Shown: piece by piece, positions 39,691 through 51,766 of the stretch | Numbering within the stretch: the first letter of the stretch is position 1 | How the letters are laid out: each line of letters starts with the position of its first letter | Source of the DNA: Myoxocephalus aenaeus | Lineage: Eukaryota; Chordata; Actinopteri; Perciformes; Cottidae | Reading direction: 5' to 3' | Length of the DNA stretch: 64,000 bases | NCBI GenBank assembly: GCA_038501785.1 | Contig: JBAMJR010000053.1 | Span: 1,459,001 to 1,523,000, forward strand | Program-made: the position numbers and the translations under genes | Notes under the pieces: model-generated | The model's input: the letters and a program-made list of their open reading frames with translations, nothing else | Told to the model about the DNA's origin: nothing | The model's database searches: none

Positions 39691-41651
39691 TCTAAACCTG
39701 CTAATGTGACTTTGTGCTTTTGTGTGTTTGTGGCAGTGGAACATCAGGTAGTTTTCCTTTCTGTAGTACGAAGCCAACTTGGAATGCATCCACAACATAA
39801 TTTCGCAAAAGCTCGTTGCAGAAAAACGAGCTGCGGTTAGCACCTACACTCAGTGGGGGTTGGAGACTGCAGTGCGTATGTAAGTATGAATCTAGCAACC
39901 TCTTGCATTGCCAATTGCCTCACCTGTCTTCTGTCAGGCTCCCATCCTACCAGGAAACATGCTTAGCTATTGTGCTGAAGACCATCTGATGGGATTTTAA
40001 GGTTTTAGGTCCATTCTATGCCTTGTCAGCAGTACATGTACGTTTTTAGACTCCAGAAACATTTAACATTAACGCTGCAATAATGCACCATATGGAATCA
40101 GCAACAACTGCGTCCAATGAAAAGCTGCTTACATGAGTGTAGCATTAACAACATGATCAACACCAGCTGCTCAGCTGTGGGCGGTGGAGGAGACGTTCAA
40201 GCATCCACCATCCTGAGTGTAACTTTATGGGATCCACATTCCTGCCGTGTAACGGGAATGGAGCCAAATGCTCTGCAGCTTTTGGTGAATTGCGTTAGCC
40301 GCGAAGTACAAACCACAAAGCAGCCTTTCGATGCACTGAATGCATATTAAGAGCAGCAGTTAACTGCTCTCCAAGAAATAAGCTGCTGTGCTCTGGTGAT
40401 GATGTAATAACCCACAATTTAGCCAAATCCGGATGTGCAGCAGATTGTATAGCTCTATATTCATAAATCCGATCTGTCTGCCTGCGCTGAGTGCGTGCGT
40501 AGAGCGGCATGCACTTCCAAAGAGGATTATGTAAGTTGAAGGCTTTACTATAGTGTAGTCTGGTCATTTGACAAAACCTGCTCTCAGTGACCAGAGGCAC
40601 GTCAATATTTGGCTTTTTAGAGGCTTAGCCTTGACACAGGCAGAACACAAGCTGATGGCGGGTCACATGTGGAGAGTCGCGCAAACCTGTTACAATCTCT
40701 TTTTCCTATGGAAGCAAAAAAAGGCTAATATAATACAAGCTGCAAGTAGGAACACATGGTGTGAAAATCAGAGTAGACAAACAGGTGATGGAATGGATTT
40801 GTTGAAGAAGGGACAACTATAAAACGCCAGTTTTTGGTAATTCCTACTGGTTTGTCCTCTACTTAGGATAGAGCTGGACAAAAGCTGGGAAAAGGGGGAG
40901 AAAGGTTTGAGAGAACAGAAAAGAGAACACTATTAAGAGTGTTTACAGAGAGAGGAGGAGCCAATGCATGCTTTTTCATTTCACATTTTCCATTCACCAG
41001 ACAATCTTTGAACCGTGCCAAGAGGCGACCTGTTCAATCTTGAACATAGACGTTTTGGGTGGTTTTGTGTTTCACAAGGCCGAAGTCACCTGCAGATGTT
41101 TGACAGCTGCATTGAGTGACATTTCAGCACTTTAGATCTTAAACAGGCGGCGGTGGGGTTTTGTTTATTCCACTAACAAGAAAAGTGGATATGAACTTAA
41201 GTGGGCCCTAAAAGGGGTCACCAGTACTGGATGTAAAAGACCCTTTTTCACAGCCCACACGCTGACAAGCACAGGTGCAAATAATCACGTTAACGATCCA
41301 TCCCATTAAGTTTTCCACGAAGCCATGTCAGTGAGTCCGCAATGAGCAATACCAAGGCCCTATAACTGTCTCACCTAAATGGAATGGAGCCATCGTTAAC
41401 GTTATTGATTCCACCTGTGCTTTTCCAGCTTAGAGTCAAAGCTGCTCTATGTACAGCACACTAAACTGCAGCAGACCTGAGTGGCTGATTTAAACTGTAT
41501 ATAACGATAAACTATTTAAAATATACTGGCTGACGAAACAATGCAATAGCTATAATTAAAAGAAGCAGCAATGAACTCGCACCTTCCCGCGCATGGAGGC
41601 TACCGTCAGAGCGAAGGTGAGTGCGGCCGTGCGACCATTGGACACGAGAGA
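39691..41651. other. No gene or element recognised
   Basis: Ordinary intergenic sequence. Open frames of up to 101 codons occur on both strands but lack homology I can recognise and lack splice context. Confidence 0.5.
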
Positions 41652-41905
41652 TAACGTCACTAGACCCTTTCACGGACGCCGTTAGCTCCCGTTAGCCATT
41701 TCCGGACGTAGCCGACGTGATGCAGTTTCCGGTCTTTTTGCGGTCGGCGGTCGCCAGGAAAGTTTATACGTTAATACTACTTACACTTTCCTGGCGACCG
41801 CTGACGAAAATGCCGGCAAAAAGACCGGAAACTGCGTCACGTCGGCTACGTCCGGAAATGGCTAACGGGAGCTAACGGCGTCCGTGAAAGGGTCTAGTGA
41901 CGTTA
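41652..41905. mobile_element. 254-bp hairpin (foldback MITE-like) element
   Basis: Left arm 41652-41763 (starting TAACGTCACTAGACCCTTTC) is the reverse complement of right arm 41785-41905 (ending GAAAGGGTCTAGTGACGTTA) over nearly its full length. There is one 9-10-base extra segment in the right arm (around GAAAATGCCG) and a few substitutions. The central loop is 21 bases. If the outermost TA is the target duplication, the layout suits a Tc1/mariner-type MITE, but the palindrome makes the target ambiguous. It is GC-rich and CpG-rich compared with its AT-rich surroundings. Confidence 0.85.
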
Positions 41906-44900
41906 ATGTATTGCAAATGGTATATCACTTCCTTTCACTATTTAGCGGTAGGACTTCCGATTGTACTGACCAACTACTACGCGTTGATTCTGTGCGAGGA
42001 GTTTGTTAAAGCGTTGAGACCCCTGAATGTCAATTTCCGCCACTTCTGGTTCAAGTTCAGTGAGGTTTTGAGCACCTCAAAAGTTTGTTTGAATTTGGAA
42101 AAATAGAAATCATGAATAATAATAATCCTAGAGATTTCATTGAGGCCTTCGTTGACCGCGTTGGTGCTCAAGCCATAACATTAATGACAGTTTTCTACCC
42201 CTCCTTAGCTACCTCTCCTCCTCCTCTACCTGAAAGGAATAACTCTATTAAATAAATGAAAAAGAAAAACTGTGAGGGTGAGTAGACATACTCATAAATT
42301 CCTTAGAAGAAGGAGAGACTGGCAGAGGAGGAAATAAACCTAGAAAGAAGAATGAGTGAACAGAATGAACATGGTGAATCCTGTCCTTCGGTCCGGTGCC
42401 TGCAGAGTAGTAGTAGTCAGCTGAATCATCAGTTCACCGATGATGTCAGACCTCGACTCACCTCAGCCGATGGATGTTTAATTTATACAACAGGGTTCTG
42501 AGCTGAGCTCACTGCTGGCAACTGGACAATCTAATCTGGTAATTCCCTTGTTGTTCTGCATTGACCACATTCTTAATATTATTATCCGTTTACCATAATT
42601 TATAACCCCCAAAACACCTTGAGCAGCACGGCTTTTCTTTGGTGTCTTCCGCTCTCTTTTCTCAATGTGCAGGCCTGTAACACATCAGCGCACACATAGT
42701 ATTCATATATTTGAAGAAATATAATCCATCCAGTACGACCGGATTATGAAATATCTATGCCATACATGATGCGCTTTCGTATTATGCATGGAGTTTGGTA
42801 CAGTATGACATAGACTGAATGCGGTATCAAACCAAAGCAGTTCATGTTTCAACATTTTAAACTGAACACACTCTGAATCCTCCATGAAAGCTACCCAAAG
42901 TTTTTTAATTTTTTTTATTAACATTATTTTTAACACAGTGTAGATTACACGGAGCTCTTTTAACATACTCGTTTTGTGTGTAACTTTATATTAGACTTGT
43001 TTTCATTCTCCTGCAGTGTGTCAGGTCGAGCTGTCTTCACGAGGCGATGTGGGTGCATTTCTACCGACATGTCAGTGTATGTTCACAGCCTCTGGCTAAT
43101 TCCTGGCCTGCCCTGATTTGTCTCAAGTGTTCATTTACATACCTGCTTGTACTTATTCTACTCTTTCAGAGAAGTGGTGGTTTAAATATCACCCCCCCAC
43201 ACAAAAACTTCCCCCAATGGAGTCGATGAACTGCACAGAGTACACAGATCAGGATACGAGCTCGACACGCAACAGATTAGCTGTGAGAGCACCATAGTAA
43301 AGCAAGTTGTCCCGCTTTTACAGGTGCAACAAAAACAAACGGGGGCAGTGAGGGAGATGTCAATCAGATCGCCTGCACACGCCCACACCGTCTGAGGGGA
43401 GGGCTAATCGGGCAGATGGAAAACACCTGTGGGGCGACTGAACAAAAAGCAACCGCAACGGATTAACCGACACGCAGTGATTAAGAACTGCTTACATTCA
43501 CACACGGAGAACCAAGCGAAAACAATAAAAAACTGTGGAGTTACTTTTCAGTACATCATCACTCACAATAATAATAATTACAGGAACAACAGACGCAGCA
43601 ACCACAACAACAAAGGCAGTGGTCATTACATGCCTTATACTGTATTAATAGCATTTAAAAATATTATCAGCGGTCATTTTTAAAGTCTCTTTAACCCGCT
43701 CTGACAAAATAAATAGCCCACTCTGCTCTGATTGGTCAGTATTTTCCTGTCTTCCACATCTGGGGACTTAATGTGTTAAATATACAGTTTAGCTGCACTT
43801 GTAGCGGTGAATGTGTCGTTGTGACATCACGACCATCCGGCTCATTTTAAAGGCACAGTTTCTGATTTTAAGCGGTGTGCATTTTCATGCATTCACAGTA
43901 TCTATGTAGCACCTAGACCTGCTTTACAAGCCTACAAGACATGGACATCTCACTGTCTATAATATGGGACCCCTAATGTAATTTTTGGTTTGGTCTTTCC
44001 CCATTTTTTTTTTTTGTCTTGTTTTGGTACTTCATGCCTCCATTCTATAGAGACATCTGACGCGATTAGAAAACCGTTTTTCGTCTGCGTTCTGAAGGAT
44101 TCTTTGCTAATTCCAAACTGAGGTTCAAAGAGATGCAGGTTTTGAAGAAAGCAATACTCATATCTGGGATATTAACATTGCGGGGGCATCTTAGAATCCT
44201 TTAAGTTTGTGTCTGCGCTCAAGCCTGTAGCTGACAGAATGGATTGTAATGGCAGCTGACTGCATTGACAGGAAGGGGAATCAATCAGCATTACTGGAGC
44301 TCCACAAATTGTTTAAATATCTTCTGGCTATTGGGTCACCCCTGTGCCGAAAATGTATGGATCATGCAAAGCACATCTCAAAAGCTAAAGGGGGAAAGAA
44401 AGGATAAAAAGAAAAGAATGAACGGAGTACAGACAAGCATCAAATGAATAGTAAAACTACTGGGCTACTTTCTTTTTTATCATTCACAATTATTACACAT
44501 AAATACATATAATCCAAAACAAAATAAGCCCTGTTATGTGGAAAATATGAATCTGCACTGCATGAATTTAACCCCAATTTTGTATTTTTATAGAATTTGC
44601 ACAGAATGAGGCTCTCGAGGATGTAAACACTAAAGGGGGCTTATAGGGAAAGTTTCTGAGAGAGACAGTGAGGGGAGGAGGAACAGAGAGGTCATGTTCC
44701 TGTATGTCTGTGTCCTTGGGCAATACTATACTCTGCATTGTAAGTCATATACTTCTCCTTTTTCTCCATCGGACACACTGGAAACTCCTGTTCTTCCTCA
44801 TCTCATCTTCCTCTCTCTCTCTCAGCCCCCCCCCCCCCCCCTTTTAAAACACAGGTGAAAGACTTCTATAGAACTCTGATGTGAAGTCTTTCATGTGTCA

Positions 44901-44920
44901 TTTTGAGAAAATGCCCAGGA
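41906..44920. other. No gene or element recognised
   Basis: AT-rich intergenic DNA with short poly-C at about 44826-44840. Nothing supported as coding. Confidence 0.5.
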
Positions 44921-44925
44921 CCACA

Positions 44926-44927
<2 letters not shown>

Positions 44928-44970
<43 letters not shown>
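44928..44970. repeat. (AT)n microsatellite
   Basis: About 21 AT units. Confidence 0.95.
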
Positions 44971-44975
<5 letters not shown>

Positions 44976-45239
44976 CAGAGGCCTCCATGTATTCACACAC
45001 TGCACAAATCTACCAACACACTGATATGTATGTTTTCACATGCACGTCTAAAACTTAACAACAAAAAATCACACATGTGCAAAACATTGTGTTTGCATTT
45101 TTGCAGCGTGCACACAGAGCCATGCTGGAACTTTAACACCCACGCTCCTGCACACACAAACACATCCATAGAGATTGCAGCCAGGAAACTCCCTATTCTC
45201 TGTCCATCTGTGTAAATACAGTAAAGTGTGTGAGTGTTT

Positions 45240-45510
45240 TTGTGCATGCCCACGGCGTCGCGGAAGCGGAGCATCCACCTTCTGGCTTTCCCTAGGTAAA
45301 CACTGCCAGCTCGTTACCTCTGTTGCTGTTTATTGTTGTAAACTGTTAGCTGCGAGCCACCCGGCTCAGCTGACAGCAATAGATTCATTCTCAATTTCAT
45401 ATTAAGTGCCTTAAGTAAAATATGTCCTCTCCTTTTTAGCTCCATTTTGGTCTCCACCCTCCTGAGGGAGATATCTGGGCCTTTTGCTGCCGGTAAGTGA
45501 CTTTCTTCAG
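45240..45510 (+). repeat. Probable dispersed fish repeat
   Basis: Contains GGCGTCGCGGAAGCGGAGCA, AACACTGCCAGCTCGTTACC, GTTAGCTGCGAGCCACC and CTCCATTTTGGTCTCCACCC. I recognise this type of sequence as a recurrent repeat in fish introns and intergenic DNA. Splice-like ends at 45440 and 45490 appear fortuitous. Confidence 0.4.
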
Positions 45511-47030
45511 CAGCTAATCGCTGATTATGTTCGTCTGCTGTTCCAGGGAGAATGTGTGCGGTGTATTCATTCATTAGTGCTTGCTGCTACTGGAAATTGT
45601 TGATGAGAGCGATAAGACTGAACCCGACAGTAAATGTTCTGTAAAACAAAACAATGAGCGTAAAGCTTTAAAAAGCTCCATGGTGAGATGCAGTTAAAGA
45701 GTTCGGTGATTATTCGTTGTGTCTAAACATACTTCGTAGGAAAAGGGGATACTTAGTCACTTTTTTTCTTCAATGTTGTGTCTGTGCGACTTCGTAAACA
45801 AGGCGGTGAAATACTATCTTTTTTCCAATGTTGTGGATACGTACTTTGGATGAGAAAAGGTTAAATGGTGACTTTATTCCAAAGTAATGTTGGAAGATTC
45901 ACTACTGGAGAGCAGAAAAGGATGTGATCCTTGACCAACAAGGATAAAAGCTGCTCCCAAGACGAGAATCTTTACTGCGGGACCATCTCTGGACATGTTT
46001 TTAGTTATTTTGATGTCTACCAGTGTGGCCCTGAAGCTTCAGGCTTCATATTTATTAATGCCCCTGACTATTTTCTGCTATTTTCTTCTTCTGGCCCCAC
46101 GTTTACCAAAGAAGGCCACAGTGAGCTGAAGTCTCAGGACCTCTTAAATCCTGTTTAGACAGAAGGCAGCCATGGATACAGGCGCAAATACACACACACA
46201 CGCACGCACACACACTCTCTCTGCCCACAGACATATGCACATTTACCGAAATGCATAAAAGAAAAGTATCAGAGCTGCTGTAGATTTACGATCTGGGTCA
46301 GATAAATCTCTCAGAACCTGAACCCCATGCACCATTACTCATTATCTGCTCTCCGGGTTTGAGACATTGAGAGGAAAAATTCCACAGAAAATGTTGTTTA
46401 AATGATGTTTTATGGCCACAAAATGGCTTGCAGGCCTCATGATTTTCTCATTGGACACGCCGGAACACGGAGCAGAACTGAGGCTTTGAAACAGACACGC
46501 AATCAATATGGGATTATTTTATGGGTGTACTGGAATGATCATTAGATGACGATGGCAGATATCGTAGCCTGATTTTTTTATTTTTTTGGGGGGTGGCATC
46601 ATTTAAGATCCGTCTCCATTATATTGTGATTGGATCCAACTTTTCGCACAGCACCTTGTGACTACGCTCACATGAAGTCTCTCATAAGGTAATGGAAGTA
46701 TTTTATGGTGCGAGACTGGGAATCTGAAATCATGTCTAGTTTTTCAAATTATATCAAACAATATGGAGATTTCTCACTTGAAGCAATGATTTCACAAAAG
46801 TTTAGTAACATAATGATAATGAAGAGTTTGGTTCTGCAAATCAATCAATGTATTAATCCACATTCTCCATTTTGGTTTCAGTATCACTGTATGACTGACA
46901 GGATGAATTTAAAATAGGAAAACAAAAATAGCTTCGTTCTGAATTAAAAAATAGTGCAGGTGGTTGTGAATTAACCTCTGTAAGCAGATTCTGCATTCAT
47001 ATATCTGTGAATATCTGAAGGCAACGGTAG

Positions 47031-47490
47031 GGTGACCAGACGTCCTCTTTTTCCCGGACATGTCCTCTTTTCGAGACCTAAAAAATGCGTCCGGCAGGGA
47101 TTCCAAAAAACGTCCGGGATTTTGCCTCGTTGGATATTTGTGTTTCTCTGGGTCTTTCACAAAATAGTTATTACCCCCTTACAAGTTTTGGAAATGGTAT
47201 CTCCCTCACGTTCCACCTTCTTGCGCAACTCTGACTGTAGAGAGAACTGTCATCGGTCGAACCGATCTCAGTGTTGCCAGATGCACGATAATTATCCTCC
47301 AAATACGACCATTTTGAGCCTTTGGTACGATACTTCGCCATTTCCAATCTGGCAACACTGAGCACCGTGCCACCTCCACTAGTTGCATTGTTTACAACAG
47401 CACATGACGTCTGCAGCCATGCCGAAACGTAAATGTAAGTTCACGGACGAACTAACAAAAAAATACCCATGTTTTTTATTTATTATTTAG
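47031..47490 (+). mobile_element. Truncated hAT-type transposon remnant
   Basis: Begins AGGGTGACCAGACGTCCTCT followed by GGACATGTCCTCTTTT and ACGTCCGGGATTTTG, a terminal signature I associate with a vertebrate hAT-like family. It continues to the start of a transposase-like frame at 47419. No opposite terminus (inverted AGGGTGACCAGACG) was found, so the right end is lost or deleted. Confidence 0.6.
47419..47490 (+). pseudogene. N-terminal stub of a BED-finger-like hAT transposase frame
   Basis: An ATG opens MPKRKCKFTDELTKKYPCF, then runs into AT-rich sequence and stops after 23 codons. The KRKCKFTDEL start is familiar to me from hAT-derived proteins in fish and amphibians, where a Cys/His finger follows. 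Here the finger and all catalytic regions are gone, so it is not functional. Confidence 0.6.
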
Positions 47491-47640
47491 AATATTGTAT
47501 TTGTTATCATTATTGCTTTAATATATGAGGAGGACTGAAAAGTGTCTTCATTTTCTTATTTTAATATGTGGCTATATAAAGTATTTATTATTTAGAATTT
47601 TTTTATTTGTTATCATTATTGCTTCAATATATGGACAAGA
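47475..47640 (+). repeat. Tandem duplication of an AT-rich segment
   Basis: TATTTATTATTTAGAAT with TTTGTTATCATTATTGCTTT (about 47478-47525) recurs about 105 bp downstream (47583-47630) with few changes. It begins exactly where the transposase stub ends and may be part of the element's 3' region. Confidence 0.75.
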
Positions 47641-47919
47641 CACATTAAAGAAGCACTGGACTAAATGCCACAAAAAGATTTGTTTTACATTTGCACTTTG
47701 CAATTTTGTTAAAGTTCAATAAACAGATGTTCATATAGTCATTTGTGTCATTTCATTTGTGACATATATGCATTCACATATATTCATATGCGGCATGCTA
47801 TCCACGAAAACCCCGACATCATCTCATTCATTCACACGATCACACTCATGTCTCAGTTGACGTGCTAATTTATTGATGTTAAAGCGCAACAGCAACAGCA
47901 ACACACATTTCTCATGAGT

Positions 47920-48009
47920 CTACATCCTGGTGAGAAGTTGGTTGACCGTGAGACCGGCTTCCCCGCCCTCCGTCCCTGACTCCTCTACCAGCACCTTCCT
48001 CTGGAACTC
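47920..48009 (-). CDS. Coiled-coil gene, last coding exon
   Basis: 30 codons including the TAG stop (47920-47922). Acceptor CCTCCTGCAG precedes GAG TTC CAG. Encodes EFQRKVLVEESGTEGGEAGL and TVNQLLTRM; the helix continues from the previous exon and then breaks at a Gly-rich turn. Confidence 0.72.
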   Translation of the reverse strand, partial: EFQRKVLVEESGTEGGEAGLTVNQLLTRM

Positions 48010-48424
48010 CTGCAGGAGGAAAAAGATTGAACAGTGTACAGACTCATCTTAACTCCTGCCGACAGTATTTGATTGAAAGGGTTCTCAGATGAAGTCCAGT
48101 GCCAAACAACGCAGAGAGCAATGATTACTTGGCATCTGAGAGACATGGGATAAAAGCTAACACCAGCATGACGGCTTTGAATGATTCACTTTACCAAACA
48201 TCTGGAGCTACCGACCAGGCTCTTTCCATCAGCACCTGATCAGGGACCGTGAACTGTGTAACTCGATGACGCCGTCCACGAACCCTCGGTGTTTGATAGA
48301 TAGCTCGCCTCTGATCTTCAAAAAAGGTTTTTCTATTCCGCAGGTGCTTTGAAACTTTAGATGCGTTGTAGCTGCCGAAGCCGCTGTGGTGTCGAATCTC
48401 AGACCGTTACTGTCAGCCGTAGCA

Positions 48425-48476
<52 letters not shown>

Positions 48477-50073
48477 CCTAAATCTCCTGAGTCTTGCCAG
48501 TCTGTCTTGCAGCGTCTTCTCCTGGCTGGAGGTCAGCGTTTCTACATGAGTCCGCCACTGCTGCTCTTTCTCCTGACACATGGATATACACAAGACTGAA
48601 CATTCAAATACAGTTTTAAAGATGCACTCATCAATATTTTCAGCGAAACAATGGACCCAATGACTTTGTAATCTTGCAATGAATTACAGCCCGACTCTGC
48701 AGTTACCCACACAGTGCTTTAGCGCCTTTCAGCTGATTGTCTTGATGTCATGACCCGCAACTTAACTTTTTTGGTCACTGCTCTCATTAGCCTTGCTTCT
48801 AGCCAGCGTTCAGCATGTTTCTGAACCAGAAATGTGTTTCATATCAGCTTCGTATCATGCTAGCAGAAAAAAATGCACAATGGCACGTAGTAAACGATTG
48901 GTTAGGTTTAGGCCACTAAACGACTTGGTAGACGTCATAAAGAAGATCACGGTTTGTGTTAAAATAATAACGTAGTATCGTAAGTGTAAATACATAACAC
49001 CTGTCCTTAGTAGACTTTCTTACATTAACAATATGTAATGTAAGTGTAACAACGTTACGTAACAAGAGTAACTACATTAAGTAACGCCGTAACAACATAA
49101 CAAAACAAGTGTTTAGGCAACGCTTAGTTTTGGTTTCACGCTGTATACAAGCAGCTGTCACCTGGGTGAAAGACCCATGTTGATTTGACACAATCAACCC
49201 ATCCTATGTGCTTGATAAACTACGGTGTTTGCTCTGTGCGTCCCTTGTGAGTGAATGACAAAAAGAAGAAAGAGAAATTAGTATTCAGAGTTTTTAGAAA
49301 TGTATAATCTCATCATTTTTCCCCAGGCATCTTATATCAGAAAAGGCAGATCTGAAGGTTTTAGTTTTTAGTGTTAGTTACAAAAAATGTAGTTAATATT
49401 TAAGTACAAAGCTTTGATGGATTGGATTTTAAAATGTCCCTCTCTCTATGTAGTGCAACTTCTAATGCTTTATTTGAACAAAAATCAGGACTACATTTTA
49501 CAGTTTTTGGCATAAAATAAAAGCAAGTAGACAAAGAAAACCCTCACAATCCCTCATAGGAGATCCTCTGTGATATCTTAAAGCTCTGTAGGAACATTTT
49601 GAAGGTTACAAAGGTCCCCTGGTACAATGATATAACAGTGCATACATTCTGCTCGGCCTATACCCCCGAGCCTCAAGCAGGCGTGTGTGTGTGTGTGTGT
49701 GTGATAGCTTGATGAAAAGTGCTGACTGTCTATCCCTGACCTCAAATTGTACTCTGTATCACTCTCTTGGATCCGGTTTCCTGCTATGTGTTTGTATGTA
49801 TAATTTTCACATGTGTGTGTGAGAAAATGATAAATCTTTTCGGCTTGTGTATGGAAGACTTTAAACGGCTCAGATGGGATACATGTGAGGTGGCCGAGGC
49901 CAGTGGCTCTCAACGGCCAGCGTCTGTCATCAATTAGCATTTCTGGTGTGTGTGTGTGTGTGTGTGTGTGTGGGGGGGAATCATTTAGTTTAATGTCACT
50001 TTAAAGACTAAGACACGCTGACACATATGGAGTGAAGGTGAAAGCAGTTAAACAGTTACCTCCCCAATTACAT

Positions 50074-50115
<42 letters not shown>

Positions 50116-51700
50116 TTCAGGTGAACAATCAGGACATTCTTTCCAAAGAGGCCTAGAGTCAAAAATGAGCAATTGGACATTTGAATGATCACTTCATTCG
50201 CCTTCTGTACACACTTGTTCGTCTTCATGATGTGTGACAAGGGAGCAGCACGCTTTGAGCAAATTGGCGATCATTGACAAATTGACGGATTGCCTGAATG
50301 CTTGTTTTCGGTCTCTGATGCAATCACAACATCATGGGGGCAATTTGCCATCTGGCCAGTGGTGTTTGTTGAGGAGTTGTCAGACGGACAAAAATAATCC
50401 CAGCTAAATTTTTTTTTAATAGATTGCAGAAAGTGTAGCTAAATATATAATACTCGGCTATTTAAAAAGGACATTTAATTAAAAACTTGTGCGCATACAT
50501 TTAGGTATCCTGGTCAAACCATTCCGTTTTTTTTTATTGTGAGTTGCCTAAATCGGAAATGATTCAACAAGCCAATTAGATGTGTCTCCCCTTCCTATGT
50601 CACATGTAGGCTCATTAGAATATATCGCCCTACCATCAGAGTGTCTCCACAACGGCTTGACAAGTACCTCAAAGGTGCGCCTTAGTTTTCTTGCACGCCA
50701 ATCAGAGCAGACAGGGCTTTTTTGAGGGTTCGGGGCTTAAAGAGACAGGCGCAAAATAAAAACGTGACAGAGGACAGACAGAGGGTGAATCGAGGTATAT
50801 TCAGACAGGAAGTATGAGATATAAATTGTGTTTTTTTTTTTTACATGAAAGCATGTACAGATAAAGTAAAAACGCTCTAGACAAGTATGAACCTAAAAAC
50901 GAACAAGATATGTCCCCTTTAAGACACATTGTGTGCACACCTGGAAAGCAGAGGTGCCTAAAAGAGATTTGTTTTTTTAAGAGATGCCGCTTTGAAAGTG
51001 CATTTGTGCAGAGCAAGGCTATATGCTATTAGCATGCTAACATTTGCCATTTAATATCAGATACATGGTGGCGACATCAGAGGATCAACATAGTAAGAGG
51101 GATTCACCATCTGGGAACCATGAATGTCTGTGTGAAAGTGTGTGCCAATCCATCGAGTAGATGTTGAGTTCACTGAATGGCCTGCTGGTCATCTCAGCTC
51201 TGAAGAATCCAATGGGATCCCAGAGGCATTGGAGGCATTGGAGGTATCGCTTGTCCAGTTATCACGCTGCACTCCCTGAATTTAGTTGGCATGTTTGGAA
51301 AGAAAAAATCCTGGTTGGCTGGAGGGTTACACAAAAATGTTGTTTGTGTTTTTTTTCCATTTGACTTTATCTCTCTGACAATTATGCCGACACAATTCAT
51401 CCGATGTGGATTGGTTTAGTTGTGGAAGAACACTTTGGGAAACCAACTAAGAATTTTATAAACGTTCCGCCTACTGCCTTTCTTCCAGAGAACTACATTG
51501 GATTGCAATACAACGCACCCTGGTCATACAACGGCCTAATGGGATGTTGGTGTCTCGGTAGTTTGGTTTAATTTAATGTCCTTTGGGAGAAGCAGTTGTT
51601 CCTCAATCATAATGATAAGCAAGAAACATTACAACGCGTTTCTGGAATCCGTCTGGCTTGAGAGTGGCGTTCCAGCGGGGTGTGTAAGTGAGATTGTATC

Positions 51701-51766
<66 letters not shown>

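Larger units (their letters stand above)
33426..47919. other. Intergenic region between two convergent genes
   Basis: The first part must contain the ano2 3' UTR. An AATAAA word at 34476-34481 is one possible polyadenylation signal, but several others exist and none is decisive. The rest holds a degenerate minisatellite, dispersed repeats, a hairpin element, AT-rich sequence and a hAT remnant. I found no supported exon on either strand. Confidence 0.6.

Noticed and set aside
45438..45493. Exon-like segment CTCCATTTTGG... with CTTTTTAG acceptor and GTAAGT donor
   Set aside because: It lies in what looks like a dispersed fish repeat, and the 18-codon peptide matches nothing I know; treated as chance splice-like ends.
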